From NCBI RefSeq assembly GCF_002995745.1, contig NZ_PVXQ01000003.1:62001-126000 (forward strand): a DNA stretch of 64,000 nt, written 5' to 3'. Source of the stretch: Clostridium vincentii. GTDB taxonomy: Bacteria > Bacillota > Clostridia > Clostridiales > Clostridiaceae. The position numbers and the translations under genes were made by a program. The notes beneath the pieces were generated by a model. The model saw only the letters and a list, made by a program, of their open reading frames with translations. It was not told where the DNA came from and searched no databases. This document shows, piece after piece, positions 35,073-44,149 of this stretch (position 1 is the stretch's first letter; each line of letters begins with the position of its first letter).

Positions 35073-35771
35073 ATGTATAATGGATATTTTTCGTATTACT
35101 TTGATCCAACATTTTTAATACTTATTCCTGCAATTATAGTTGGAATTTGGGCCCAATCTAAGGTTAAGAAGACTTATGAAAAATACAGTAAGGTTAATAC
35201 AAGAAATGGATATACTGGAGAAGAGATAGCTAGGATGATGTTAAATGAAGCTGGTTTATTTGATGTGCCTATTGAGGTAGTTAATACAAAGCTTGGAGAT
35301 CATTATGATCCTACAAGAAGGATCCTTAGATTATCAGGAGATGTATATTCAGGAAAAACAATTGCAGCGGCTGGAATTGCAGCTCACGAGGTGGGTCACG
35401 CAATTCAACATAAGGAAAGTTATAGTCCGTTAGCCTTTAGAAATTCAATTTTCCCAGTTGTTAATATTAGTTCCTCATTATCCTGGGTGATATTATTCGC
35501 TGGATTAATATTTTCAATACAGCCTTTAGTATATTTTGGTATAGCACTATTTTCAATAGTTGTTATATTTCAACTTGTTACCCTTCCAGTAGAGTTTAAC
35601 GCTTCAACAAGAGCGCTGAATATATTAAAGGGTAGAAATATATTATATGAAGATGAAACAAATGACGCAGCTAAGGTACTAGATGCAGCAGCAATGACAT
35701 ATGTTGCAGCAACATTAATGGCAATTTCTCAGCTTGTTAGATTAATTGCTATATCAAAACGAAATGATTGA
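35073..35771 (+). CDS. Membrane zinc metallopeptidase, YugP family
   Basis: This 232-residue integral membrane protein of the YugP/DUF2268-like neutral zinc metallopeptidase family has an N-terminal hydrophobic segment (residues 8-25), the metal motif HEVGHAIQH near 107, two central TM segments (about 125-170) and a C-terminal LPVEFNASTRAL with likely third metal ligand. The substrate is unknown. Between fmt and rsmB, a position it holds in many clostridia. Confidence 0.9.
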   Translation: MYNGYFSYYFDPTFLILIPAIIVGIWAQSKVKKTYEKYSKVNTRNGYTGEEIARMMLNEAGLFDVPIEVVNTKLGDHYDPTRRILRLSGDVYSGKTIAAAGIAAHEVGHAIQHKESYSPLAFRNSIFPVVNISSSLSWVILFAGLIFSIQPLVYFGIALFSIVVIFQLVTLPVEFNASTRALNILKGRNILYEDETNDAAKVLDAAAMTYVAATLMAISQLVRLIAISKRND

Positions 35772-35784
35772 AGAGGTATTTATT

Positions 35785-37104
35785 ATGAATGGTAGAAGTA
35801 TTGCAGTAAAAGTTTTAGATAGAATAACAAACGAAGGGGCTTATTCAAATATAATTCTTTCAAAGGAATTAAACAATTCTGATTTATCAGATAAAGATAA
35901 GGCACTATGCACCGAAATAGTTTATGGAACATTACGACGATTAAAATCTTTAGATATGATTATAGGTTCATTTGTAAGAGATATGAAGATAATGGATAAA
36001 ACAATTCTTAATATCTTAAGAATTGCAATTTATCAAATGCAGTATCTTGATAAGGTTCCGTCATATGCTGCGTGTAATGAAGCAGTGGAAATAGCAAAAA
36101 CAGTATCTGATAAAGATTCTAAGTTAGTTAATGGAATATTGAGAAATTATGTTAAAAAGGATGGCAAATTAGAAATACAATTTAGAAATAAAATAGATGA
36201 AGTAGCTTATCAACTATCATTTGAGCCATGGATGATTAAACTACTAATTAACCAATATAAGGAGAAAGAAGCTATAAAAATCCTTCATGGACTAAATGAA
36301 ACTCCGACTGTTACAGTTAGAGTTAATAACCTTAAGGCTGACTATGAAGATGTTTATAACAGACTAGAAGAAAAAGATTATTGCGTAGAAGAAGGGTTTA
36401 TATGTCCGGAAGCTATATCAATAAAAGGTGGTCATGGTATAGATAGTAACCAAGAATTCATAGATGGAAATATAACAGTTCAAGATGAGAGCGCAATGCT
36501 TGTTGCACCATTACTTGAAATAGAAAAAGGGCAAATAGTCTTTGATTTATGTTCAGCACCAGGTGGAAAGGCTACGCATATAGCTGAGTTGTTAGAAAAT
36601 ACAGGCGAAGTATTAGCTTTTGATATACATCCTCAAAAGCTTGATTTAATAAAAGAAAATTGTGATAGATTAGGATTAACTAATATAAAGCTTGAAGAGA
36701 TGGATGCAACTAAGTTAAATCCTAAGTTAGCTTTAATGGCTGATAGGGTACTAATTGATGTTCCTTGTTCTGGTTTAGGAATAATAAGAAAAAAACCTGA
36801 AATAAAGTGGACTAAAAAAAGGATCGAACTCAAAGAAATAGTTCCTGTACAAAGAGATATTATGAATAATGCCTGGGAATATCTTAAACAAGATGGGATT
36901 ATGGTTTATGCGACTTGTACCTTAAATAAGGAAGAAAATGAAGAAAATGTTGATTGGTTTTTAAGTAAGCACAAGGATGCTCAGATTGAAAAGGTATTTA
37001 TAGGCAAAGGAGATAATTTAAAGTATACACAAACAGGGACTTTAACTATATTACCAAATGAGCATATGGATGGATTCTTTGTAGCTAAGTTTAGGAAAAA
37101 GTAG
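35785..37104 (+). CDS. rsmB: 16S rRNA (cytosine 967-C5)-methyltransferase RsmB
   Basis: This 439-residue enzyme has an N-terminal NusB-like RNA-binding domain (about 1-130) and a C-terminal SAM methyltransferase with [18 protein letters not shown] near 250, [15 protein letters not shown] near 323 and the catalytic Cys in [12 protein letters not shown] near 377. It methylates C967 of 16S rRNA. The ATG at 35785 follows AAGAGG; the longer frame overlaps the peptidase gene without a ribosome-binding site. Confidence 0.95.
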   Translation: MNGRSIAVKVLDRITNEGAYSNIILSKELNNSDLSDKDKALCTEIVYGTLRRLKSLDMIIGSFVRDMKIMDKTILNILRIAIYQMQYLDKVPSYAACNEAVEIAKTVSDKDSKLVNGILRNYVKKDGKLEIQFRNKIDEVAYQLSFEPWMIKLLINQYKEKEAIKILHGLNETPTVTVRVNNLKADYEDVYNRLEEKDYCVEEGFICPEAISIKGGHGIDSNQEFIDGNITVQDESAMLVAPLLEIEKGQIVFDLCSAPGGKATHIAELLENTGEVLAFDIHPQKLDLIKENCDRLGLTNIKLEEMDATKLNPKLALMADRVLIDVPCSGLGIIRKKPEIKWTKKRIELKEIVPVQRDIMNNAWEYLKQDGIMVYATCTLNKEENEENVDWFLSKHKDAQIEKVFIGKGDNLKYTQTGTLTILPNEHMDGFFVAKFRKK

Positions 37105-37112
37105 GTGCATAC

Positions 37113-38150
37113 ATGAATAATATTTTAGATTACACTTTAGAAGAACTTCAAGAATTTATGAAGGAAAATAAAGAAGGTGCTTTTAGGGCTAAGCAAGTAT
37201 TTTCATGGATTTATAAGGATGTATGGGAATTTGATGGTATGAAAAATATATCAACTGCTTTAAAAGAAAAATTGAAGAATAACTTTTATATTGGAATTCC
37301 TAAAATTGAAGAAAAATATGAATCTAAATTAGATGGTACAAAAAAATTATTGTTAGCGTTTAAGGATGGAAATCTTATCGAAAGTGTAATTATGAAGTAT
37401 AAACATGGAATTTCAATATGTATTTCTACTCAAATTGGATGTAGAATGGGTTGTAAATTTTGTGCATCAACTATGGATGGAATAGTCAGAAACTTAACAT
37501 CTGGAGAAATACTTTCACAAATTTTAGTCTCACAAAATTTAATTGGAGAAAGAATATCTAATGTTGTACTAATGGGAAGTGGCGAACCTTTAGATAATTA
37601 TGATAATGTATTAAAATTTTTAGAAACTGTAAATGCTGACTATGGTTTAAACATAGGACAAAGACATATTACTCTATCAACTTGTGGGATAGTTCCCAAT
37701 ATCTATGATCTAGCTGATAGAGAATTGAGTATAACTCTTGCTATATCTCTTCATGCATTTAGTGATGAAAAGAGAAGAGATATAATGCCTATTGCTAATA
37801 AATATTCAATAAAAGAGGTTCTAGAGGCTTGTAGTTATTATATAGATAAAACAAAAAGAAGAATTACTTTTGAATATGCTTTAGTTAAAGATTTTAATGA
37901 TGGCTCTGAGGATGCAAAATCTTTGGGAAAATTATTAAAAGGGTTATTATGTTATGTTAACTTAATTCCTATCAATGAAGTGAAGGAAAATTCTTTTAAA
38001 AGATCCTCAGACAAAACAATTGAAAATTTTAAGGGTGTTTTAAAAGATTTAGGAATAGAAGTAACCGTAAGACGAGAAATGGGAAGCGATATAGATGCTG
38101 CATGTGGACAACTTAGACGTAGTTATATAAAGTTATCAGATACAAAATAA
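37113..38150 (+). CDS. rlmN: Dual-specificity RNA methyltransferase RlmN
   Basis: This 345-residue radical SAM enzyme methylates C2 of A2503 in 23S rRNA and A37 in some tRNAs. The iron-sulfur motif CRMGCKFC lies near residue 110 ([12 protein letters not shown]), [14 protein letters not shown] near 150, and the acceptor Cys near the end in ACGQLR. Eight bases separate it from rsmB. The length is typical. Confidence 0.96.
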   Translation: MNNILDYTLEELQEFMKENKEGAFRAKQVFSWIYKDVWEFDGMKNISTALKEKLKNNFYIGIPKIEEKYESKLDGTKKLLLAFKDGNLIESVIMKYKHGISICISTQIGCRMGCKFCASTMDGIVRNLTSGEILSQILVSQNLIGERISNVVLMGSGEPLDNYDNVLKFLETVNADYGLNIGQRHITLSTCGIVPNIYDLADRELSITLAISLHAFSDEKRRDIMPIANKYSIKEVLEACSYYIDKTKRRITFEYALVKDFNDGSEDAKSLGKLLKGLLCYVNLIPINEVKENSFKRSSDKTIENFKGVLKDLGIEVTVRREMGSDIDAACGQLRRSYIKLSDTK

Positions 38151-38178
38151 AGAAGAACCTAATTTAAGGGGGAGAACA

Positions 38179-38901
38179 ATGGTAGGTTATTTAACTGATA
38201 TAGGAATGGTTAGAACTCTTAATGAAGATTATGTTTACTATCATGAAGAAAAGGATTATAAGATATATGTTGTAGCAGATGGGATGGGTGGTCATAATGC
38301 TGGCGAAGTAGCTAGCAAAATGGCTGCAGAGGGTATCGTTGAGTACATTACTCTAAATTATAGTTCTAAAAATAATGAGGAAATACTAAAAGAAGCTATA
38401 ACAAAAGTAAACAAGGATATTTATCATTATTCAGCTCAGGAAAGTGATTTAAATGGAATGGGGACCACAATTACAGCTTGTTTTGTTACACAGGAGAAAG
38501 TTATTGTAGCAAATGTAGGAGATAGTTCTTGCTTTGGAGTTAAAGAAAATGTTCTTGTTAAAATAACCAAAGATCATTCTTTGGTACAAGAACTTTTGGA
38601 TTTGGGCACTATTACTGAAGAACAAGCTTATAATCATCCTAAGAAAAATATAATTACTAGGGCAGTAGGTACTAATGAAATTTTAGATGTGGATATTTTT
38701 GTAATAGATAAGAATTTATATAACATATATTTATTATGTTCGGATGGTTTAACAAATGAGGTTACTAAAGATGAAATGATGTCAGTTGTTAATGAAAATA
38801 AGAAGCTTATAGATGTTTGTCCAAAACTTGTAGATCTTGCAAAGTACAAGGGTGGTAGAGATAATATTACAGTTTTGTTGTTTGGAGGAGAGGTAATATG
38901 A
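38179..38901 (+). CDS. prpC: PP2C-type Ser/Thr protein phosphatase (Stp/PrpC)
   Basis: This 240-residue PPM phosphatase has the metal-binding motifs RTLNEDYVYY near 12, VVADGMGGHNAGEVASKM near 34, GDSSCFG near 114, SDGLTNEV near 193 and GGRDNIT near 227. It removes phosphates placed by the adjacent PrkC kinase. Its stop overlaps the prkC start by 4 bases. Confidence 0.95.
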   Translation: MVGYLTDIGMVRTLNEDYVYYHEEKDYKIYVVADGMGGHNAGEVASKMAAEGIVEYITLNYSSKNNEEILKEAITKVNKDIYHYSAQESDLNGMGTTITACFVTQEKVIVANVGDSSCFGVKENVLVKITKDHSLVQELLDLGTITEEQAYNHPKKNIITRAVGTNEILDVDIFVIDKNLYNIYLLCSDGLTNEVTKDEMMSVVNENKKLIDVCPKLVDLAKYKGGRDNITVLLFGGEVI

Positions 38902-40871
38902 TAGGTGAGATATTAGGAAATAGATATGAGATAGTTGAGCAAATTGGTGAAGGTGGAATGTCCATAGTTTATAAAGCAAGATGTAATAAACTTGATAGAT
39001 TTGTAGCTGTGAAAATTCTTAAAAACAAATTATGCGATAATGCTGATATAGTAACTAAGTTTAAAAGAGAAGCTACTGCAATAGCAACACTATCTGATAA
39101 CAATATTGTTAATGTTTTAGATGTTGGTACTCAAGATAATATAAATTATATAGTTATGGAATATGTTAAAGGTAAAACTTTGAAGGAAGTAATAAGGGAA
39201 TTTGGTAAATTGAATTATGAGACCACAATAAAGATTAGTACACAAATAGCTAAAGCTTTAGATTGTGCTCATAAAAATAAAATTATTCATAGAGATATTA
39301 AACCACAGAATATTCTTGTTACTGAGGAAGGCCTAATAAAAGTTACTGATTTTGGAATTGCTAAATTAGCTACTTCAGAAACCTTAACAAATACTACAAC
39401 TATTATGGGATCAGCACAATACTTTTCTCCAGAGCAGGCTAAGGGTTCTATTATTGATGTAAGAACTGATATCTATTCTTTAGGGGTAGTTATATATGAA
39501 ATGGCTACAGGAAAGTTGCCATTTGAAGCTGATTCTCCAGTGTCTATTGCATTAAAACATATTCAAGAGGAGCCTGTTCCGCCAAAACAAATTAATTCCA
39601 GAATTCCAGATAGTCTTAATAAATTAATATTAAAGGCTATGGAGAAAGATGCAAATAAGAGATATCAAACAGCGAAAGAGATAATAAATGATCTTCAAAA
39701 GATTAAAGAGGATCCTAATGCAATTATAATTGGCAAATCAGAACAGCCGGATGATGGTCATACTATGGTAATGGCAGCTGTAAATCTTCCTAGCGATAAT
39801 ATTCCAATTAATAAGGATTTAGATGAGGATTATGATGACGAGGATGATGACTACTATGATGATGAAGATGATGACGAAGAAAAAAGAAGAAAACCTAAAA
39901 AGAAGAAGAAAAAGTCTAATAAAAATCTTATTATTGGGATAATAATAGCAATAGTTCTATTAATTGCAGGAGTAGGAGCCTATTCAGCCCTCGGAGGAGG
40001 GGCTCTGACTGAAAAAGATGCGATAATACCAGACTTAAATGGGATGACTCTTGCAGAAGCTAAGAGCGCTCTTGAAGGGGTTGGACTAGTATTAGAAGAT
40101 GGCGGAACTGAAGAAAGTGATCAGCCTGAAGGAGCAGTTTTACAGTTTTCCCCTGAAGCTGGTTCTACCGTTAAAAGTGGCTCTAAGGTTAGAGTTATTA
40201 TAAGTGGTGGCGTAACAAAGATTAAAATGCAAGATTTAAGAGAAACCTCTTTGGCGGATGCAAAAAAGGTATTAGATAAGGATGGGTTAACAAACTATAC
40301 ATCGATAGAGAAAAATGATGACGTTATAAAAACTGGATATGTAATTAGTACAGATCCAGAAGCAGGAAGCGAAATAACTGTAGATAGTAAAATTACAATT
40401 TATGTTAGTAAGGGACCTGCAACAAAATATGTAAGTGTTCCAGGCTTAATGGGATTGACTAGAGATGAAGCTATTGCTACACTTACTAGTGGTAAGTTAA
40501 AATACAATACTCCGGTAGAAGGAGTAACAACAGAAGAAAGTAAAAATGGTACAGTTATAAATGTATCCCATCAGCAAGGGATACAGGTTGCAGAAAATAC
40601 TCCTATTACTATTACAATAGGTAAATATACTGCTCCTGTTGAAAAGACTGTAGATGTTGATGACTTAGATTTAGAGAAAGGAATGACAAAAGAGGAAGCA
40701 ATTTCTGCATTCAAAGACAGTGGATTAGTATATAGTGAAAATGGTGAAAAGGGTGTATTGGAAAGCTGGACTCCTAATAAAGGAGAGTTGAAAGAAGGAA
40801 GCAGTATAGCTTTAAAATTTAAAGTTGTAACTACTCCTACTACTCCTACTAAAGATAAAGACGATAAATAA
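38898..40871 (+). CDS. prkC: Membrane Ser/Thr protein kinase with PASTA domains (PrkC)
   Basis: This 657-residue receptor kinase has an N-terminal Hanks kinase domain (residues 10-275; GEGGMSIVYKAR, catalytic HRDIKPQNIL near 133, DFG in TDFGIAKLA near 152). A juxtamembrane linker is extremely acidic (about 308-333) and then extremely basic (334-347), followed by one TM segment (about 350-372) and four PASTA repeats outside (about 378-650) that bind muropeptides. It senses cell-wall fragments and controls growth and spore germination. Translationally coupled to prpC. It ends in a Thr/Pro and Lys/Asp-rich tail. Confidence 0.95.
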   Translation: MIGEILGNRYEIVEQIGEGGMSIVYKARCNKLDRFVAVKILKNKLCDNADIVTKFKREATAIATLSDNNIVNVLDVGTQDNINYIVMEYVKGKTLKEVIREFGKLNYETTIKISTQIAKALDCAHKNKIIHRDIKPQNILVTEEGLIKVTDFGIAKLATSETLTNTTTIMGSAQYFSPEQAKGSIIDVRTDIYSLGVVIYEMATGKLPFEADSPVSIALKHIQEEPVPPKQINSRIPDSLNKLILKAMEKDANKRYQTAKEIINDLQKIKEDPNAIIIGKSEQPDDGHTMVMAAVNLPSDNIPINKDLDEDYDDEDDDYYDDEDDDEEKRRKPKKKKKKSNKNLIIGIIIAIVLLIAGVGAYSALGGGALTEKDAIIPDLNGMTLAEAKSALEGVGLVLEDGGTEESDQPEGAVLQFSPEAGSTVKSGSKVRVIISGGVTKIKMQDLRETSLADAKKVLDKDGLTNYTSIEKNDDVIKTGYVISTDPEAGSEITVDSKITIYVSKGPATKYVSVPGLMGLTRDEAIATLTSGKLKYNTPVEGVTTEESKNGTVINVSHQQGIQVAENTPITITIGKYTAPVEKTVDVDDLDLEKGMTKEEAISAFKDSGLVYSENGEKGVLESWTPNKGELKEGSSIALKFKVVTTPTTPTKDKDDK

Positions 40872-40877
40872 TATTTT

Positions 40878-40918
40878 AAAGGAGCTGTCTCATAATATAA
40901 ATGAGGCAGCTCCTTTTA
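40878..40918 (+). terminator. Terminator after prkC
   Basis: 13-bp hairpin GGAGCTGTCTCAT (40881-40893) with ATGAGGCAGCTCC (40901-40913), followed by TTTTATA. Confidence 0.88.
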
Positions 40919-41003
40919 TAGGTAAATAATTAACTTTTTATTTGCAATTATATAATGTATATGGGTATTATATATATTAGTAAATAAAATATTGGAGGTA
41001 TTC

Positions 41004-41873
41004 ATGGAAGGGAAAATAATTAAAGGTATCGGTGGCTTTTATTATATTAAAACAGTTGATGGAATTATAGAATGTAAAGCTAGAGGTAAATTTCGTCATC
41101 AAGATATTAAACCTATGGTAGGAGATAACGTAACTATAGAAGTAGAAAATGGTAAGGGTGTTATTGAAGAAATACATGAAAGAAGCACAGAACTTATAAG
41201 ACCTACTGTTGCAAATGTAACTTTAGCCTTTGTTGTTTTTGCAATAAAAAATCCAGAATTAAATTTTGATTTGTTAAATAGATTTTTAGTCCTATGTGAA
41301 AGTAATAGCATAGAGACAATTGTCTGTTTAAATAAAGTGGATTTAGTTAATGAAGAAGAAAAGTTACAAGTTAAAAGTAAAATTAATGACATAGGTTATG
41401 AAGTTTTATTTATAAATGCAAAAGAGGGATTAGGAATTGAAACGCTAAAGGAGAGAATGAAGGATAATGTTACAGTGCTATGCGGCCCTTCAGGAGCTGG
41501 AAAGTCTACTCTTATTAATACTTTAACTGGACGTGAACAGATGGAAACAGGAACAGTAAGTGATAAGGTAGGAAGAGGGAAACATACCACACGGCATAGT
41601 GAACTTATAGATATTTCCAATGGATATATTGTAGATACACCGGGTTTCTCAAACTTAGATATTTCATTTATGGAAAAAGATAATTTAAGGTATTGTTTTC
41701 CAGAGTTTGAGGAATTAAATAATAGCTGTAAATATAGAGGTTGTGTTCATCATAAGGAACCGAATTGTGCAGTTAAAAAAGCGGTTGAAGAAGGTAAAAT
41801 AAATAAATATAGATATGAATTTTATATAAGAATTCTAGAAGAGATAATAGAAGGGGGAAAATACAAATGGTAA
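41004..41873 (+). CDS. rsgA: Ribosome small subunit GTPase RsgA
   Basis: This 289-residue circularly permuted GTPase acts in 30S maturation. An N-terminal OB fold (1-65) is followed by NKVD (near 113) ahead of the P-loop [12 protein letters not shown] (near 164), then DTPGFS, and a C-terminal zinc site with C...C.H...C ([16 protein letters not shown] near 240). The ATG at 41004 follows TTGGAGG; the in-frame TTG-type start at 40992 overlaps that site. Overlaps rpe by 7 bases. Confidence 0.95.
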   Translation: MEGKIIKGIGGFYYIKTVDGIIECKARGKFRHQDIKPMVGDNVTIEVENGKGVIEEIHERSTELIRPTVANVTLAFVVFAIKNPELNFDLLNRFLVLCESNSIETIVCLNKVDLVNEEEKLQVKSKINDIGYEVLFINAKEGLGIETLKERMKDNVTVLCGPSGAGKSTLINTLTGREQMETGTVSDKVGRGKHTTRHSELIDISNGYIVDTPGFSNLDISFMEKDNLRYCFPEFEELNNSCKYRGCVHHKEPNCAVKKAVEEGKINKYRYEFYIRILEEIIEGGKYKW

Positions 41874-42517
41874 TGATAGCACCGTCAATATTATCAGCTG
41901 ACTTTTCAAAACTTGGGGAAGATGTTGAAAGATTAGATAAGGCAGGAGCAGATTGGATACATATAGATGTTATGGATGGTAATTTTGTTCCTAATATAAC
42001 TATTGGTGCACCTATAGTTAGGGCATTGAGGAGTAAGACAAATAAAACTTTTGATGTTCACTTAATGGTGGCGAATCCAAGTAGATTTATTGATGATTTT
42101 GTAGATGCAGGCGCAGATATTATTACGATTCATCTTGAGGCAGAAACTCATATAGACAGAGCCATTCAATTAATTAAGTCGAAGGGCGTTAAGGTAGGAT
42201 TAGCATTGAATCCAGGAACTTCCGTTTCTTTAATAAAGGATTTAATACCTCAACTTGATATGGTGTTAATTATGACAGTTAACCCAGGTTTTGGAGGACA
42301 AAAATTTATTCCATATTCTTTTGATAAGATAAGAGAGGTTAAAGCGCTAAAAGATAAGTATAATAGCAATTTATTAATACAAGTTGATGGTGGAGCAGAT
42401 AAAAACAATATAAAAGAGCTTGCAGAAGCTGGAGCTACAGTTATAGTTGCAGGATCAGCAATATTTAAGGGCAATAAAATAGAAGAAAACATTAAATTAT
42501 TGAAGGAAAATTCATAA
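41867..42517 (+). CDS. rpe: Ribulose-phosphate 3-epimerase
   Basis: This 216-residue TIM-barrel enzyme interconverts ribulose 5-phosphate and xylulose 5-phosphate. Motifs: [18 protein letters not shown] at the N-terminus, [45 protein letters not shown] and [11 protein letters not shown]. Overlaps rsgA by 7 bases and abuts thiN (TAATG overlap). A second in-frame ATG 6 bases downstream is an alternative start. Confidence 0.95.
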   Translation: MVMIAPSILSADFSKLGEDVERLDKAGADWIHIDVMDGNFVPNITIGAPIVRALRSKTNKTFDVHLMVANPSRFIDDFVDAGADIITIHLEAETHIDRAIQLIKSKGVKVGLALNPGTSVSLIKDLIPQLDMVLIMTVNPGFGGQKFIPYSFDKIREVKALKDKYNSNLLIQVDGGADKNNIKELAEAGATVIVAGSAIFKGNKIEENIKLLKENS

Positions 42518-43152
42518 TGAGAGCAGTCATAGTATCAGGTGGAGAGCCTCCATCCAAGAGTTTATTGTTATCTTATCTTACGAAAGATGACTTTTTAATT
42601 GGAGTAGATAAAGGGTGTAACTGCTTATATGATTATAATTTAAAACCTAATTTGATTTTGGGAGATTTTGACTCGGCTAATGAAGAAGTTATTAAGGCTT
42701 TTACTGAAGACGGAATAGAAATGTTGAAATTTAACCCGGAAAAAGATTATACAGATTCAGATTTAGGATACATAAAAGCTAAGGAACATGGGGCAAATGA
42801 AATTTTATTTTTCGGAGCGACAGGAAGTAGAGTAGATCATTCTTTAGGAAATATAGGTATTTTGCTTAAATCCCTTAGTGAAGGAATTAAATTGGAAATT
42901 ATAGATGATCATAATAGAATATTTCTAATTAATGAAGAAACTACTATAAAGGGAACCTATGGAGAAATTATAAGCTTTCATGCTCTGTCAGATGTAGTAA
43001 AAAATATATGTATTAAAGGTGCTAAATATGAATTAAGTGGATATGATATGAAGTTGCTAGAACCAAGAGCAATTTGTAATGAATTCATCGATTCAGATAT
43101 TAGGATTGCTTTTGATTCAGGAATTATTATGGTTATTTTTCCAGAAGATTAA
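42517..43152 (+). CDS. thiN: Thiamine pyrophosphokinase
   Basis: This 211-residue enzyme makes thiamine pyrophosphate from thiamine and ATP. Family motifs: GVDKGCNCLYDYNLKPNLIL and GDFDSA near 48, the acidic PEKDYTDSDLGYIKA near 75 and GATGSRVDHSLGNI near 96. The ATG overlaps the rpe stop. The rsgA-rpe-thiN-spoVM-rpmB order is conserved in spore-forming Firmicutes. Confidence 0.94.
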   Translation: MRAVIVSGGEPPSKSLLLSYLTKDDFLIGVDKGCNCLYDYNLKPNLILGDFDSANEEVIKAFTEDGIEMLKFNPEKDYTDSDLGYIKAKEHGANEILFFGATGSRVDHSLGNIGILLKSLSEGIKLEIIDDHNRIFLINEETTIKGTYGEIISFHALSDVVKNICIKGAKYELSGYDMKLLEPRAICNEFIDSDIRIAFDSGIIMVIFPED

Positions 43153-43160
43153 AAATTATT

Positions 43161-43189
43161 CACTAAATTATGAATTTCTATCATACAAT
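43161..43189 (+). promoter_or_regulatory. Candidate sigma-E promoter of spoVM
   Basis: CATACAAT at 43182-43189 is a perfect sigma-E -10 box; the region 14-15 bases upstream (TCACTAA) is only a partial -35 match. spoVM in Bacillus is sigma-E dependent, and the leader here would be about 45 bases. Confidence 0.6.
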
Positions 43190-43240
43190 AGAATGAAGAG
43201 ATAGATAGATAGTTTATATTAATAGTTTTAGGGGGATAAT

Positions 43241-43312
43241 ATGAAGATTATGGCAATAAAATTACCTGGATTCATATCAAGGTTTATTAGGTTCTTTATG
43301 AGAAAAAAATAA
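43241..43312 (+). CDS. spoVM: Stage V sporulation protein SpoVM (23 residues)
   Basis: The 23 codons read MKIMAIKLPGFISRFIRFFM plus RKK. Bacillus SpoVM has 26 residues with the same MKxxxIKLPxF(L/I) start and a basic end. SpoVM is an amphipathic helix that inserts into the convex outer forespore membrane and recruits SpoIVA, starting coat and cortex assembly. A strong GGGGGGA ribosome-binding site lies 5 bases upstream, and the gene has a sigma-E-type promoter and its own terminator. Position between thiN and rpmB is the conserved one. The Pro at residue 9 (needed in Bacillus for membrane curvature sensing) is kept. Confidence 0.92.
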   Translation: MKIMAIKLPGFISRFIRFFMRKK

Positions 43313-43320
43313 TTACATAG

Positions 43321-43358
43321 AAATTCAGATCATTTATTGATCTGAATTTTTTATTGGT
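43321..43358 (+). terminator. Terminator after spoVM
   Basis: 12-bp perfect hairpin AAATTCAGATCA (43321-43332) with TGATCTGAATTT (43338-43349), followed by TTTTTATT. Confidence 0.88.
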
Positions 43359-43365
43359 ATAAAAT

Positions 43366-43397
43366 AAAAAAATGCATTGAAACAATGCATTTTTCTA
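43366..43397 (-). terminator. Terminator of rpmB
   Basis: 12-bp hairpin AAAAATGCATTG / CAATGCATTTTT (43368-43394, loop of 3) just after the rpmB stop on the minus strand. Confidence 0.85.
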
Positions 43398-43404
43398 TTT
43401 TGTA

Positions 43405-43596
43405 CTATACAGCTCTTTGAACCTTACCGGATCTTAAACATCTTGTACAAGCATGAACAGTTTTTGGTGTTCCATTAACTAAAGCCTTTACTCTCTTTAT
43501 GTTAGGAGCCCAAGTTCTCTTTGATTGACGATGTGAATGACTATATTGAACTCCGGCTATAACGCCTTTATCGCATATATCGCATCTTCTTGACAT
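43405..43596 (-). CDS. rpmB: 50S ribosomal protein L28
   Basis: This 63-residue protein begins MSRRCDICDKGVIAGVQYSH and has RTWAPNIKRVKA and CTRCLRSGKVQRAV. The two CxxC pairs mark the zinc-binding (C+) form of L28. Monocistronic on the minus strand, with AAGGAGGTG upstream. Confidence 0.97.
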   Translation of the reverse strand: MSRRCDICDKGVIAGVQYSHSHRQSKRTWAPNIKRVKALVNGTPKTVHACTRCLRSGKVQRAV

Positions 43597-43649
43597 TTGA
43601 AAACACCTCCTTATTTGTGAAGATAATTCTCTTCAATAGGACAATAAGA

Positions 43650-43679
43650 ATTTTACCACATAGGAGTTAAAATATGCAA
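43650..43679 (-). promoter_or_regulatory. Sigma-A promoter of rpmB
   Basis: On the minus strand TTGCAT, 18 bases, TAAAAT, about 54 bases before the start codon. Confidence 0.5.
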
Positions 43680-43730
43680 GTAAAATATATAATAATTTCT
43701 AATATTAAATTTCTTTATATTATATAAATC

Positions 43731-43759
43731 TTGAATATTATATGTTTCTAAGATAAAAT
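43731..43759 (+). promoter_or_regulatory. Sigma-A promoter of the yloU-fakA operon
   Basis: TTGAAT (43731-43736), 17-base spacer, TAAAAT (43754-43759), about 30 bases before the yloU start codon. Confidence 0.65.
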
Positions 43760-43789
43760 AGGGTTAAGGAAAGAATAGGAGGAATTGTA

Positions 43790-44140
43790 ATGATTGGATT
43801 TTCTAAAGAAAATGGATATATACATTACTCTGATGAGGTTTTAGCTAAAATAGTTGGATTATCAACTATGGAGTGCTATGGGGTAGTAGGAATGGTATCT
43901 AAAAATGCTAGCGATGGCTTTTGGGAACTTATAAGAGTAGAAAATTTAAGCAAGGGAGTAAAGATTACTCTAACTGAAGATGATAGATTAAATATCGAAT
44001 TGTTTGTAATGGTTGAATATGGAACCAAAATATCTGTTATAGCAAACAACATAATACAAAAGGTTCGCTATAGTGTAGAAAATTTCACAGGATTAAAGGT
44101 TTCATCGATAACTGTAAATGTTCAAGCGGTAAGAGTCTAG
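43790..44140 (+). CDS. yloU: Asp23/Gls24 family envelope-stress protein (YloU)
   Basis: This 116-residue cytoplasmic protein of the Asp23/Gls24 family has GYIHYSDEVLAKIVGLSTMECYGVVGM at the N-terminus and IQKVRYSVENFTGLKVSSITVNVQAVRV at the C-terminus. Asp23 proteins assemble near the membrane and affect envelope homeostasis. It lies 9 bases before the fatty acid kinase gene, a conserved pair. Confidence 0.92.
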   Translation: MIGFSKENGYIHYSDEVLAKIVGLSTMECYGVVGMVSKNASDGFWELIRVENLSKGVKITLTEDDRLNIELFVMVEYGTKISVIANNIIQKVRYSVENFTGLKVSSITVNVQAVRV

Positions 44141-44149
44141 GAGGTAGCA

